In this document: positions 53,617 to 62,933 of the stretch, in pieces
Layout: each line of letters starts with the position of its first letter
Position numbering within the stretch: the stretch's first letter is position 1
Assembly: GCF_030272615.1 (NCBI RefSeq)
Contig: NC_081410.1
Location: forward strand, 223,313,415 to 223,377,414
Reading direction: 5' to 3'
Length of the DNA stretch: 64,000 bases
Source of the DNA: Cryptomeria japonica
Lineage: Eukaryota; Streptophyta; Pinopsida; Cupressales; Cupressaceae
Notes under the pieces: model-generated
Databases searched by the model: none
What the model saw: the letters and a program-made list of their open reading frames with translations, nothing else
What the model was told of the DNA's origin: nothing
Translations under genes and position numbers: made by a program

Positions 53617-56600
53617 ATGGCTCCTAAAAGGGAATTTTCTGGTAAAGTTGATTATCTTGAAAAAAGTGTGTGTGATGACTTCTTAGAGCAGTTGACGCTG
53701 TCAACCAACCAGGCATCTAAGGCCAAAGAATTAGTACCCAGGGCTCCCCGACTGAAAATTGGAGAAGGATTGTATGATAAGGGTAATTGGTTAAGAGACC
53801 CACAGGTTGGGCTGTCTGGGTTGGGGTTATTTAAAATCGGTTTTGGAATGAGGAATTCTCCTGCTCCTCAAAATAGCATTTGGGAACTAGATGTTGGGAA
53901 ATTGGTAGTCCCAGGGGTGTTCATGGATACAGATTTGTTAACCCAGATGGCTTTAAATTATGATTCAGTTACCAGGTGTATCCGGGATGTGAATGGAAAA
54001 ACCCTCGTAGAGATAAATGCAGAAGAGCTGAGAAAAGCGTTTGGGCTTAGTGAGTTTACCAATTTCTTGGAGCATATAAGCTTCACACAATTAACTCAAG
54101 TGTACAGGGCACAGAGGACTCATCTCAGGAATGGGCCTCTCAAAGAACTTTTTCTGAAAGTGGGAGGGTTAGCAGTTGTAGGGCCCAATACACAAGAGCC
54201 CTTTTCACTAAGTATGTTTACCTTAAGGGCAAAAGGGATGTACTGGGCACTTTGCCAAGTTCTAGGAGAGGATGCTGAATCTAATATACCAAATCATTAT
54301 CTGTTAATGATTGTTCAAATTTTGAATCCTTCTCTTGCTATTACATTTGATTATGCCTCCTATATTGCTGATGCTATCCATGGAGGACTGATGGGGATAA
54401 AGAATGGGAAGGTGGATAGGCCATTTGGGTGGTATTCACTATTGATGCACCTCTTCCTCTTCAAAGGTGGAGATTATTTTGCCAGTGGAATGGATCTGGT
54501 AAAAGAAAAGGAGAGAGAGAAGATGCCAGTACAATTATGGAGCACCGTATTGTCATGGGATAGAGAGGATGCAAGTTTTCTAAAGTTTGATAAATACTTT
54601 GCATCCAAAATAAGGACTCTTCTTTGCTCTGACAATCCACGAGTCCCCAAGATTCTTCTAGAATTCCTAAGACCAAAAGAATTCGCAGAGAATGTCAAGA
54701 TTGTTCATAACTGGGGTGATATGTATTTGTATCCAGTGTCCACAGTGTTTAGGGTCTTTGGTTTCAGAGGCACCCCATTTTTGTTACCATACCAGGTCCC
54801 CCTCAAAGTGGGAATAGCTGAGATTCTCAGACAAATTGGTGACTTGCAAGAGGCAGAGTTAACAGGCCGAGGTAAAGGGACTATTTTCCCTACAGCTACA
54901 GTAGCCCACCAATTTGTAATCACCAAGGGCGGCTGGAAATGTTTTGAGGATTTCCTTAAACCCTACCATTTGTCCACTGCAGTGTCAATATGTGCTGATC
55001 CGGACGACTTCTACAATGGTGTATTCCGGAAGAAGGTAGCATGCAGAGGTAGGCCCCACCAATTCCACTTTCCTGAAGACCTCATCAGGAATGAATTTGA
55101 TTTGGACGAACAGGAGTTGAGGAAGGAAAAATGGGTAGCTTACAGGAAGGCCCTGGATTTTGTGCATCAATTTGATGCTAGCTATGACCCATTGTCTAGC
55201 TTCTTCCCATTGGAAGAAAAGATAAAATTTTTGATTATTTGTTTTGAGGATGTGATGCAGACAATAAAGGAGAAAAGGGGAGTTGTAATTAAAAACAACC
55301 CTGAGAAAGCAAGAATGATTTTGGGGAAATTAGCTCCTGTTAAAGCCATCCCTCCTAGTGATTACACCCTGCATAAGAAAGCAGGTTATAGTGTGTTGGT
55401 GTCTGCAAGAGGGGAACCCTCTTCATCTAAAGGGAAGAGGAAAGCACATGAAGTCATTGACATCCAAGACAGCCCAAAGAAGCAGAGGGTGGGGAAGGAA
55501 GTGCAATCAGATACACCCTTATATTCCCCATCCCAATCCCCTCTCCACATTGGAGATGAACAAGCAGCAACTGAATACCTCTCTCAGTTGGGCAGTTTGG
55601 GGGAGATTGCATATACATATGATGAAGTGGAAGAGGGGATGCCAGAAGAACCCACTGAAGCACAAATGGACATCACCTCGACTGAACTCAAAGGCCAGGA
55701 GTGGGATCCTGAGATAAAGAAGGCCACTAGTGCTTTTCTAGCCGATGATAGTTTTGTAACATCTGAAGCATTTATGCAGTTTATATGGAAACAACATATA
55801 GATAAATATAATGCTAGATGTGAAACAAGAAAGGCAGAACAATTAAATAAAGATCCAGCCTTGGTGGAGGAAGAAATAAAACAGGAGATGATGGAAGAAT
55901 TCAAAACCATCACTCCTGAACAGGGGAGAGATTTAGTAGCACAAGCTGGAGTGCTCATTTTGCCAGAATGGAATATTGCTGATGCTCTGGTGCTGGATGC
56001 AGTGAGGAAAGAAACCAAACCTATGGAAGGGGTTACATTCCGTAAAGACAATGCTGCTCTAGTCATGTGGTCCCTTAAGAGAAATGAGGACAAGAAGGGT
56101 AAAGACACCACAGGGAAAAGTCACATTGGCGGATTGATGGTCAGGAGAGTAGAAAGCACAGGGGTAGTAGAGGCTGCTAGCACGGTGTTGGAGACTGCCA
56201 AATTTAGTGTTGCAGTAGCTGAGAAGGATGCTAAAGAAAAAGAGGCTCTCCAGCTCAAATTGGAAACAGTCTTGAAGGCTTATGACAGTGCCAAGGAGGA
56301 AATAAGAGGCAAGGAGAGTATTATTGCCAGATTGCAGAGCCAATTAGCAGGACAACGTCAACAAGGTGAATCTTCAACATTAATGATCACCTCTTCTTCT
56401 GCAAGACCTCCACCTACTAGCCCCATTATTGAGCTCCCACCATCTCCTGCACCTTCCAGCTCTCAGATGATAGAGATAACTCCCCAAGAATTGGAGAGTC
56501 TTAAGCAAACTCAGGCCTATTATGCAGGGAAGTATGAAGAAAAGATCAAGGCCACAGTCTCCAGTTTTGCAGACACTATAAATGCTTCACTCCTTCACAA

Positions 56601-56907
56601 TAGTGTAGGAAAAGTCATGGAGATATGGACTGAGTTGATAAGAGATAAAGTCATATTGACACCCATTTTTGACAGATGGAGGCCTAGGGAGCAGGATTTA
56701 GAGTTCATGTGTGTTTCCTGTGATGAAGCAAGAGCTAACCCTATTATCAAATCCACTTCTGATATTACTAAGAGTTTATTGCAGTTGGCGACAGAGGTGG
56801 ATAATGTGGAAAGAAGGGTTAAATTGCTTAAAAAGGAATACACTGATCAGGTGTGTGAATTACTCCCAAGAATTTTTGCTAATCCAGATCAACTGAAAGA
56901 CAAATAG
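53617..56907 (+). CDS. LTR-encoded 1096-residue protein of element H (intact copy)
   Basis: The ATG at 53617 (MAPKREFSGK) is chosen over the upstream in-frame ATG at 53554 because the 5' LTR counterpart 39752 opens the same way and the upstream 21 codons look like leader. Residues about 100-400 form a globular region (CIRDVNGKTLVEINAEELRKAFGL, FDYASYIADAIHGG, DRPFGWYSLLMHLFLFKG) that resembles plant 'putative transposon protein' domains associated with retroelements (from memory). A basic bipartite NLS-like stretch KGKRKAHE...SPKKQRVGK lies at about 604-626. An acidic middle, a coiled coil (866-912, ALQLKLETVLKAYDSAKEE), a Pro-rich linker (923-948) and a helical C-terminus follow. The frame ends at TAG 56905-56907, then goes on 103 codons. 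No catalytic motif is recognised. A nuclear or RNA/chromatin-binding role is a guess. Confidence 0.85.
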   Translation: MAPKREFSGKVDYLEKSVCDDFLEQLTLSTNQASKAKELVPRAPRLKIGEGLYDKGNWLRDPQVGLSGLGLFKIGFGMRNSPAPQNSIWELDVGKLVVPGVFMDTDLLTQMALNYDSVTRCIRDVNGKTLVEINAEELRKAFGLSEFTNFLEHISFTQLTQVYRAQRTHLRNGPLKELFLKVGGLAVVGPNTQEPFSLSMFTLRAKGMYWALCQVLGEDAESNIPNHYLLMIVQILNPSLAITFDYASYIADAIHGGLMGIKNGKVDRPFGWYSLLMHLFLFKGGDYFASGMDLVKEKEREKMPVQLWSTVLSWDREDASFLKFDKYFASKIRTLLCSDNPRVPKILLEFLRPKEFAENVKIVHNWGDMYLYPVSTVFRVFGFRGTPFLLPYQVPLKVGIAEILRQIGDLQEAELTGRGKGTIFPTATVAHQFVITKGGWKCFEDFLKPYHLSTAVSICADPDDFYNGVFRKKVACRGRPHQFHFPEDLIRNEFDLDEQELRKEKWVAYRKALDFVHQFDASYDPLSSFFPLEEKIKFLIICFEDVMQTIKEKRGVVIKNNPEKARMILGKLAPVKAIPPSDYTLHKKAGYSVLVSARGEPSSSKGKRKAHEVIDIQDSPKKQRVGKEVQSDTPLYSPSQSPLHIGDEQAATEYLSQLGSLGEIAYTYDEVEEGMPEEPTEAQMDITSTELKGQEWDPEIKKATSAFLADDSFVTSEAFMQFIWKQHIDKYNARCETRKAEQLNKDPALVEEEIKQEMMEEFKTITPEQGRDLVAQAGVLILPEWNIADALVLDAVRKETKPMEGVTFRKDNAALVMWSLKRNEDKKGKDTTGKSHIGGLMVRRVESTGVVEAASTVLETAKFSVAVAEKDAKEKEALQLKLETVLKAYDSAKEEIRGKESIIARLQSQLAGQRQQGESSTLMITSSSARPPPTSPIIELPPSPAPSSSQMIEITPQELESLKQTQAYYAGKYEEKIKATVSSFADTINASLLHNSVGKVMEIWTELIRDKVILTPIFDRWRPREQDLEFMCVSCDEARANPIIKSTSDITKSLLQLATEVDNVERRVKLLKKEYTDQVCELLPRIFANPDQLKDK

Positions 56908-57219
56908 ATATGGCTCAATGAGATAAATGTTAAATTGTCAGCAAGGGTCAAGGGAATTATTGATCTGGATGACACCTCATTTTTTGTTATAACCATACAG
57001 GAAATAGAGAGAATTAAATCACACTACAGTTTTCTTAACTCAGAAGTCAACAAACTGAGGAATTCTTGGAAAGGGTTGACTAAGGTTAAAAGTGATGTGA
57101 TTAATTTTGTATGGCCGACCGAGGAGACGTATGGTGAGTGGGGAATTAAATATTCCACTCGAGATCCGGAGCAGTTAGAGAACGTCCCTGAAAAGCCAGA
57201 GGAGGTTGCAACTGAATAA
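56908..57219 (+). CDS. In-frame extension after the LTR ORF stop
   Basis: It directly follows the TAG in the same frame and is 103 codons long (IWLNEINVKLSARVKGIIDL, ...VNKLRNSWKGLTKVKSDVINF..., ending EKPEEVATE-stop). It is helical and clearly continues the C-terminal coiled-coil style of the main ORF. The same stop and extension occur in the 5' LTR (43040-43354), so the stop was already in the parent RNA. It could be reached by readthrough, or be the lost tail of a longer protein of about 1200 residues. Confidence 0.55.
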   Translation: MWLNEINVKLSARVKGIIDLDDTSFFVITIQEIERIKSHYSFLNSEVNKLRNSWKGLTKVKSDVINFVWPTEETYGEWGIKYSTRDPEQLENVPEKPEEVATE

Positions 57220-58191
57220 CCTGTCCAACAGACTGCTGAAGAAGCTGAAAAGAGCGCATAACTGAAATGGTAACTTCTTCAATTTTTGAAGTAATTGTAA
57301 CAGACTTTCCTCAAAGAAGTCCGAAGCTTTGTGCATCCATATTGTTATAAATGGATACCAGGACTAGAGAGAAAGGGAACACACAATTTTTGTAAGAAAA
57401 CGCTGCAGAAATGTTACCTGAGCTTTTCCAAAGTTTAATGGAGAATCAGACTCTTGTAAAATCTTTTTTTTAAATGAATATCAATATACAGACCATCAGT
57501 TTTGAGTAAAGCTATGTGTCGTCTTCAAATTTGTCCTTAATCGTATTTACTCTTTCATTCAGAATAATCTAGGATTTTTCTGTTTGAATGGAATTGTAAA
57601 GCAATCTCAGTATGGGTGTTTTTAGCATTTATCTTTAGGAGGGAAATTAAACAGGCATGACCACTCTACCAGTAAATACTTCGGGACGAACTTTGAATTT
57701 TGAGGATCCTAGCTTATTTTGAAGTGATTAAATTCTTGTTGATGTTAGGCATTTACAGGGATAAATGGAGACCAAGTTGATGGGAAGTATAGAGATGTTT
57801 TATTTCAGGAGTTTTATTCGAGTTTGAGTGACTCTGTAGCCTTGGATAAAGCACTGGTACTAATTGAAGCTGTTTATTACATGCTTTGTTGATCAAATAT
57901 ACTGAAGTTGAATATTGTTTCATTCTTTGCTTTCAGTTGTTTTTTCAAGGTGAACAAACTCACTGGTTTTTCTGGACTGGTTTGTTGTGGGTTTGTTGCT
58001 TTAAGAATGTGAATTTAATTCACAAAGGGTATACCCGCCTGGGCTTAGGGAAGAGCCCGAAGTGTAGAAGGTCTAACCAAACCTTGTCATATGTTGTCTC
58101 TGAAATCCTTTTATCCTTGATGTCTTCTTGGCACTCATTTTAGATTATATTATTAAAGGCATTGAAGGGTAATCAGATTTTGAGAACAACA
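57220..58191 (+). other. Non-coding end of the H 3' LTR
   Basis: Same content as 43355-44326, with a few single-base differences. Its last bases border ORF2 of element B. Confidence 0.6.
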
Positions 58192-58196
58192 GAGAC
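58192..58196. repeat. Target-site copy GAGAC, right of element H
   Basis: Pairs with GGGAC at 37647-37651. Confidence 0.75.
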
Positions 58197-60590
58197 CATG
58201 CTGGTATTGACCTTTGGTAAGTTTGTTTGTGTCTCCACAGTTTTTCTTGCATCATTTCTTACTGGTGGCATCTGTTCTTGAGCCTTTAGCTCTGTTGGTT
58301 GCTCTGTTTGTGTTCCAGATTCCTTCTTTTTCTCTGAATCTGCTGCTAGTTTCTCTTGGTTTCTTGTTGCTAGTTGCTCTTTATTATCAGATTTATCTGT
58401 GGTATCCTTATCTACCACTATGTTGATTTTTTGAGTATCAACATTCACAGTATATAGGACTTCAGGATTAGGACTGTTATCCTCTGTGTCCATGCTCTCA
58501 GCTGCCAGTTGATCTTCTGCAGTTGTTTTTACCGGTTGAGTATTTAAAGGAGGTGGGGGTAAGTTGTCTCTAATCTTGATACTTGGTGGTCCACCAACTT
58601 TACCTTTCCCTTTGTCCTTTTGATATACCAGAATGGGCTTGGGATTCATATATTCTTCTTGTTTTTCTTTTTCAATCAAGAATCTATCCCAACCATCTTC
58701 TGTTTCAGTTGAAACTTCAGTAACTCTACCTGCCATTAATGATATTTGCCAGTGTGCAGTGGAAAATACTGTCTGGTTGGCCTGAGCTATCAAATCATCA
58801 ATTTCCTTAGGTGAGTTGGCCGGGTATACTGCAAGTAATTTTTCTATTTTTATTTTCTTATCCAACTCAATTATTCCTTGCCTTCTGGCCTCAAGTCTTT
58901 TATATAATTCATCAAGAATTTCATTTAGGACTCACATCAAAAAAAAATTATACATGTCCATGTGTAGTATAACACTTTCCTCAATTTGTCCTTTCTCATC
59001 TTCTAATAGGGTGTCGTAGATTTTCCCTATGTTTTTCAATTTTCCTTCCTCTGTGATTTCATCCAGTAATATGTCAAAAGGGGCCAAGTTAGTGTCTATC
59101 TTCTTCTTCCTTTTGGGGGTCAACTTTTTCTTAGGTGTGGCTTTCTCTACTGGAGACCTTACAACTTGTTGCTTTTGTCTTGTCCTTCTAGGTGAAGGAG
59201 TAGATACCGGTGAGGGGTCTCTTTTCCTCACAACTCTTTTGAAAGTTGCTGGCATATCTCCTTCTGAGGAGGTATCTACCAGTGATAGATGAGTTTCAGG
59301 CTGTTGGGCTACCAACTCATCTTCTGTTATGTCAGTTTTCTTTAGTACATCATCTTTTAAGGCTTTTGCTTGCCTGCTTCCTTTCCTCACAGATGCCTCA
59401 ACTTTCTTTACTCTCTTTTTGGATTGAATTTGACTTTCAATGTGCTCAGCACTACCAAATACTTCTTCCTTTGGTTCATGGGGGGCTTCCAGAAGTGCTT
59501 CGGCATAAGTTTCCACTATGTAGTCATCTGCTTCATACCCCATTTCTATAACCCAGACTGTTCTTGGGATGGCTACTTCCATCCAGATCTCATCCTTTTT
59601 GATTACAAAGCAAATGTCCTCCTTGTATTTGTTGACAATTTCCTATGATAGTCTGATCCTCTTATTCATTTTGACCTTTAGTGCTTGAAAATACTCATGG
59701 ATATTCTTTTCTTTGTTTTCACCCATGTTGTTGAATAAGTCAGACAATTGTTTTCCTACCGATATGTCAAATCCAAAATCCTTGTTACCTATATCGGGAG
59801 CCTGTTTGGTTATATGTAGCATTAAGCATACAAGCAAATTTCCAAATCTAAAGGTTCCTTTCTTATCCTTCTTGATTTTTGCTAAGTTATCAATTTACTC
59901 ATCTTTTAACCATTCACAGATGTCAATTTTTACATTGTTCTTAACCATGTCATAAGCACTTTTTATGCATAAACTGGAAATAGAATTAAGCCTATTTGCA
60001 TGAGTTTCTTTATAACCTAGAATCATGCTAATGAATCTCACATTTGTATCGGTTACATCATTAACCCTCAATGATCTTTTGTTGGATGTTGCACTAGTTA
60101 GTTTCGTTACTAGGTCATTGGAGACCTTCTTGGTTTTGTCGGGTCTGGTATCGGTGGAAGGTAACCCTGTTACTGCTTTCACAGCTACCTTTGTAATTTT
60201 ATGCACTGAGTCAAGCCAAAAGAATGAGCCATGTACCCTGTTGAGAACTATCCTAATTACTTCCTTGGGAAATTCTGGAATGCAGAGGATTTCAGTGAAT
60301 CCTAGGGTTTCAACAATTTTGTGTTCAGGTTTCACATTTCTGGCATTGTCACATATAACAGATTTGTACATGTCTTTGATTTCTTCATCACCTAATTCCT
60401 CTATGTTGCAATGAATGTACATTCTAGGGTCTTCTGCATAAACAACACCCTTGGGAATTTGGGAAAAAGCACCTATGTTGTCATCTTTCTTAGCTACCTC
60501 GGGAACTAGCTCAAACACGGGCCTAGGTCATTTAATAACTTCGACTACTATAGGGTTTGCTATGAATTCAAGTGCAAAGGAGGATGCCAT
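58192..60590 (-). pseudogene. ORF2 of element B, N-terminal and middle part (one frame, four stops)
   Basis: The ATG at 60588-60590 starts MASSFALEFIANPIVV. The frame is continuous to the H insertion with stops only at 60528-60530 (TGA), 59895-59897 (TAA), 59643-59645 (TAG) and 58932-58934 (TGA). The N-terminal region is globular (GAFSQIPKGVVYAED, RVHGSFFWLDSVHKITKVA, CIKSAYDMVKNNVK, KKGTFRFGNLLVCLMLHI). A basic NLS-like zone follows (RKRDPSPVSTPSPRRTRQ, KKKLTPKRKKK), then Gln/Glu/Thr-rich low complexity. With the C-terminal part (36854-37651) the protein would be about 1060 residues. It is homologous to ORF2 of A. No RT or protease motif is present and the function is unknown. Confidence 0.8.
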
Positions 60591-60865
60591 GATGATAAAT
60601 ACCTTTTTTTTCCTTTGGATGGATTGATTGCTGAAGTGCTTTGCCTCTTTGCTTGGAATGCCTTAGCTCGGAAATCTTCGCGTTCTCTGAAGGTTTGAAT
60701 TCACGGTGAAATGAAATGAAGCCAAAACTTAATTTATAAAGTCTTTTCTGCCACCTACCACATTAATTGTCTGCCGGTAATGAAGAATTTTCAACTTCTT
60801 TTCTCTAACCGAGGGAATAATAGCACATGTGTCATTAAATTGCCAAACTCTCAAGATAATTTTCT
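60591..60865 (-). other. ORF1-ORF2 spacer of element B
   Basis: Between the restored ORF1 stop and the ORF2 ATG. No coding signal is visible; the matching spacer in element A is 7296-7663. Confidence 0.5.
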
Positions 60866-62026
60866 TCAATTTGATGAAGAACATCCTGCCAGTGGAGCAT
60901 CATATTGTCCTGTCGATGAAGCATTTGTTGGTTCTACCAGTGGAGGAGTAACCCCAATATTTAGATCACTTTTTCTAATCCATTACTTTGAAAATTCTTT
61001 CTTAACCTCTTCAACCTTTTCTTTACCTTTCGAGCTAGTACTTCTGTTATCTACTGGTGTACCTTTACTTCTACAAAATTTAGCAATATGACCAATTTTG
61101 TTACATGCATAACAAGTTACATTATTTTTCTGAATAGCTTTCCCATAACCTATGCCGGTTTGTGTTCTGCATTTATTTGATAAATGACCAAATCTTCCAC
61201 AAACATAACATCTTACATTCATTCTGCAATTTTCAGAGTTATGACCAAATTTGTTGCATTTGGTGCATTGACCGGTGGGAGGATTGATGTTCTGATAATT
61301 CCTAGATCTACATTCATTTGCCCTATGACCATATTTATTATAGTTAAAGCATTTTCCATTGAATTTGTAAGTATTAGAGGGTCTTACCGGTTTGCTTTGA
61401 TCCTGGGTATTTGTAGTACCGGAGCTTTCTCCAACTTCAAATCCAACTCGAGAAGTGTCACCTTTGGGTTTTTGATTCTTCAATAAGGTACCAAGTTCTT
61501 CTGAGCTTTTCTTGAATTTTTCTTTGTGTTGATTTGCAGTTTCCAATTCCCTTTCCAAGATCTCTTTTTGTCTCATTAGTTCATTCAAGTCATTTTGAGT
61601 ATGCATCAGATCTGTCTTCAACATATCATTTTCATAGCTAAGTCTTGTGTTCTCATTTGCTGCATCACTTAGTCTTCTAGTCAATTCTTCTTCATTCTTC
61701 TTTTTGTCCTCAATCTCTTTGCAGAATCTCATAGTCATATCCTGCATTTCATTTTTTGTTGTCATGATCTCTTGTTTCAATTTGCTTATCATATCATTTA
61801 ATGATTCCTTTTCATCATTTTCATTTTGCAATTTTTCACAAAGTTCTCTTCTCTTGTTTCTTGTAACAATAAGATTTTCTTGAAGTGCCTGAATAATGTC
61901 CTGAGCTGCTTTTAAATCATCTTCTAATTTGATATTTTTCAACTTCTCTGCATCATAGTCAGTAAGAGTTCCTTCAAGTTGCTTCATCAGATTTTCCATC
62001 TTTACCGGTGTCAAGATCTTCCTCAA
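60866..62026 (-). pseudogene. ORF1 of element B: coiled-coil, four-knuckle gag-like protein (one stop)
   Basis: From the ATG at 62026 the frame is open for 347 codons to a TAA at 60983-60985. It then goes on in frame to TGA at 60866-60868 with the same ...SSSN ending as element A, so the original protein had about 386 residues. Residues 10-185 are a coiled coil (heptads such as LEDDLKAAQDIIQALQ, MLKTDLMHTQNDLNEL). CCHC knuckles: 226-239 CFNYNKYGHRANEC (second Cys is Tyr), 254-267 CTKCNKFGHNSENC, 273-286 CYVCGRFGHLSNKC and 305-318 CYACNKIGHIAKFC. It directly follows the primer site, as a Gag would. It probably binds the element RNA for packaging (inferred). Confidence 0.82.
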
Positions 62027-62056
62027 GCTATTAGGCTTCTGAAAATAGAGGATCGG

Positions 62057-62068
62057 GCTTTGATACCA
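62057..62068 (-). other. Primer binding site of element B
   Basis: GCTTTGATACCA on the plus strand reads TGGTATCAAAGC on the minus strand, the iMet-type site with one change, two bases after the LTR end. Confidence 0.88.
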
Positions 62069-62070
62069 AT

Positions 62071-62928
62071 TGTTAGTCCCACAGATATTGAGAGGGGGGG
62101 GGGGGTGAATTAGTATCTGACCGGTAATGTAATTTTCTTAAAACTGAATATGCAGAATATAAAGTAACAGTATACCGGTATGCAAGAATTAATGCAAATA
62201 ACAAAATCAAAAGCATCCACATGAAAAGAACACCATAACACAAGATGTTTAACGAGGAAACCCGATGTGGGGAAAACCTTGACGGGATTTGTGACCCACA
62301 ATATTCACTTACTGACCAATAAGAGAATATTACTTACAATAGGGGCCTTCACATGCAGGAAGGCCAACTACCTAGAGCTCACTGCTCAACAAGAAGTCAC
62401 ACTGACTTACAAAGAGGATTTACACAAATCCAATATTCTATACTGCTTTACAATAGCATCTTCAATGCCAGATTCAGTACCGGTTCTTGCTCTGTTCTTT
62501 ACATATACCCTTGACCTACAATTCACACATTAGGTCTGCCTTATAATTTATTTATTACGTTCTCTCCATATCCTACAAATGCCTACAATGATCTCTTTTA
62601 TATACAAGAGTCATTTTACAATTTGCCAAGTCGGCTTACAATGATAAACAAAATATTACATATCAAAAATCCTGTCGGCCTCTGTGCCGGTATACATATT
62701 TCCTTTTGTGCCAGTGTACATTGATTTTGTTGATGTCGGTGTACTGTTATGTTTGAGTAATGCTTTGCCGGTATAATGTCTTTGCTGGTGCCATAGAATT
62801 GCAAGGTTGTCTGTGTAATGCTTTGCTGATATAATGTCTTTGTCGGTGCCATAGGCTTGCAAGGTTGCCATCAATGACAAAACCTTTAATCACACACAAT
62901 GTCTCATTGGAGTGTCCATATGCCAACA
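62071..62928 (-). repeat. 5' LTR of element B
   Basis: 858 bp, matching 35823-36648. It is longer because of a 58-bp tandem duplication (62757-62814 and 62815-62872) that is single in the other LTR. The TATA box on the minus strand is at plus 62595-62604. Confidence 0.9.
62757..62872. repeat. 58-bp tandem duplication in element B LTR
   Basis: Two units starting 'gtaatgctttgc' at 62757 and 62815, with several substitutions between them. Only one unit is present near 36533 in the other LTR. Confidence 0.8.
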
Positions 62929-62933
62929 CCAAT
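62929..62933 (-). repeat. Target-site copy CCAAT, right of element B
   Basis: Partner of CCAAC at 35818-35822. Confidence 0.65.

Larger units (their letters stand above)
37652..58191 (+). mobile_element. Element H: 20.5-kb Ty3/gypsy element with 6.7-kb ORF-bearing LTRs
   Basis: LTRs 37652-44326 and 51517-58191 (6675 bp each, constant offset of 13865 bases, so no net indel), internal region 44327-51516 with primer site, gag-protease, TAG and pol. The domain order protease, RNase H, RT, degenerate RNase H, integrase with D-60-D-35-E spacing, and no chromodomain, puts it in Ty3/gypsy, most like the Tat/Ogre group (from memory). Gag-pro and pol are both free of inner stops. LTR differences are a few dozen single bases at most, so insertion was recent. 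It lies inside ORF2 of element B. Confidence 0.93.
51517..58191 (+). repeat. 3' LTR of element H (6675 bp)
   Basis: It begins TATTATCGTTGTTTTAAAA (the 5' copy has TGTTATCGC) and ends GAGAACAACA. It is collinear with the 5' LTR at a constant offset. It carries the intact version of the LTR ORF and all four hairpin modules. Confidence 0.92.
35823..62928 (-). mobile_element. Element B: non-autonomous two-ORF LTR retrotransposon (minus), split by gypsy element H
   Basis: On the minus strand: LTR 62928-62071, iMet primer site (62057-62068), ORF1 (62026 down to 60866), ORF2 (60590 down to 36854, split by H), twin polypurine tracts (36794 and 36649) and LTR 36648-35823. Without H and one target copy the element is about 6.56 kb. 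It has no protease, RT or integrase, and its architecture is the same as that of element A. Frames are far better preserved than in A: ORF1 has one stop and ORF2 five, all in one continuous frame. It sits inside the LTR of D with near-identical 5-bp flanks. Confidence 0.88.
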
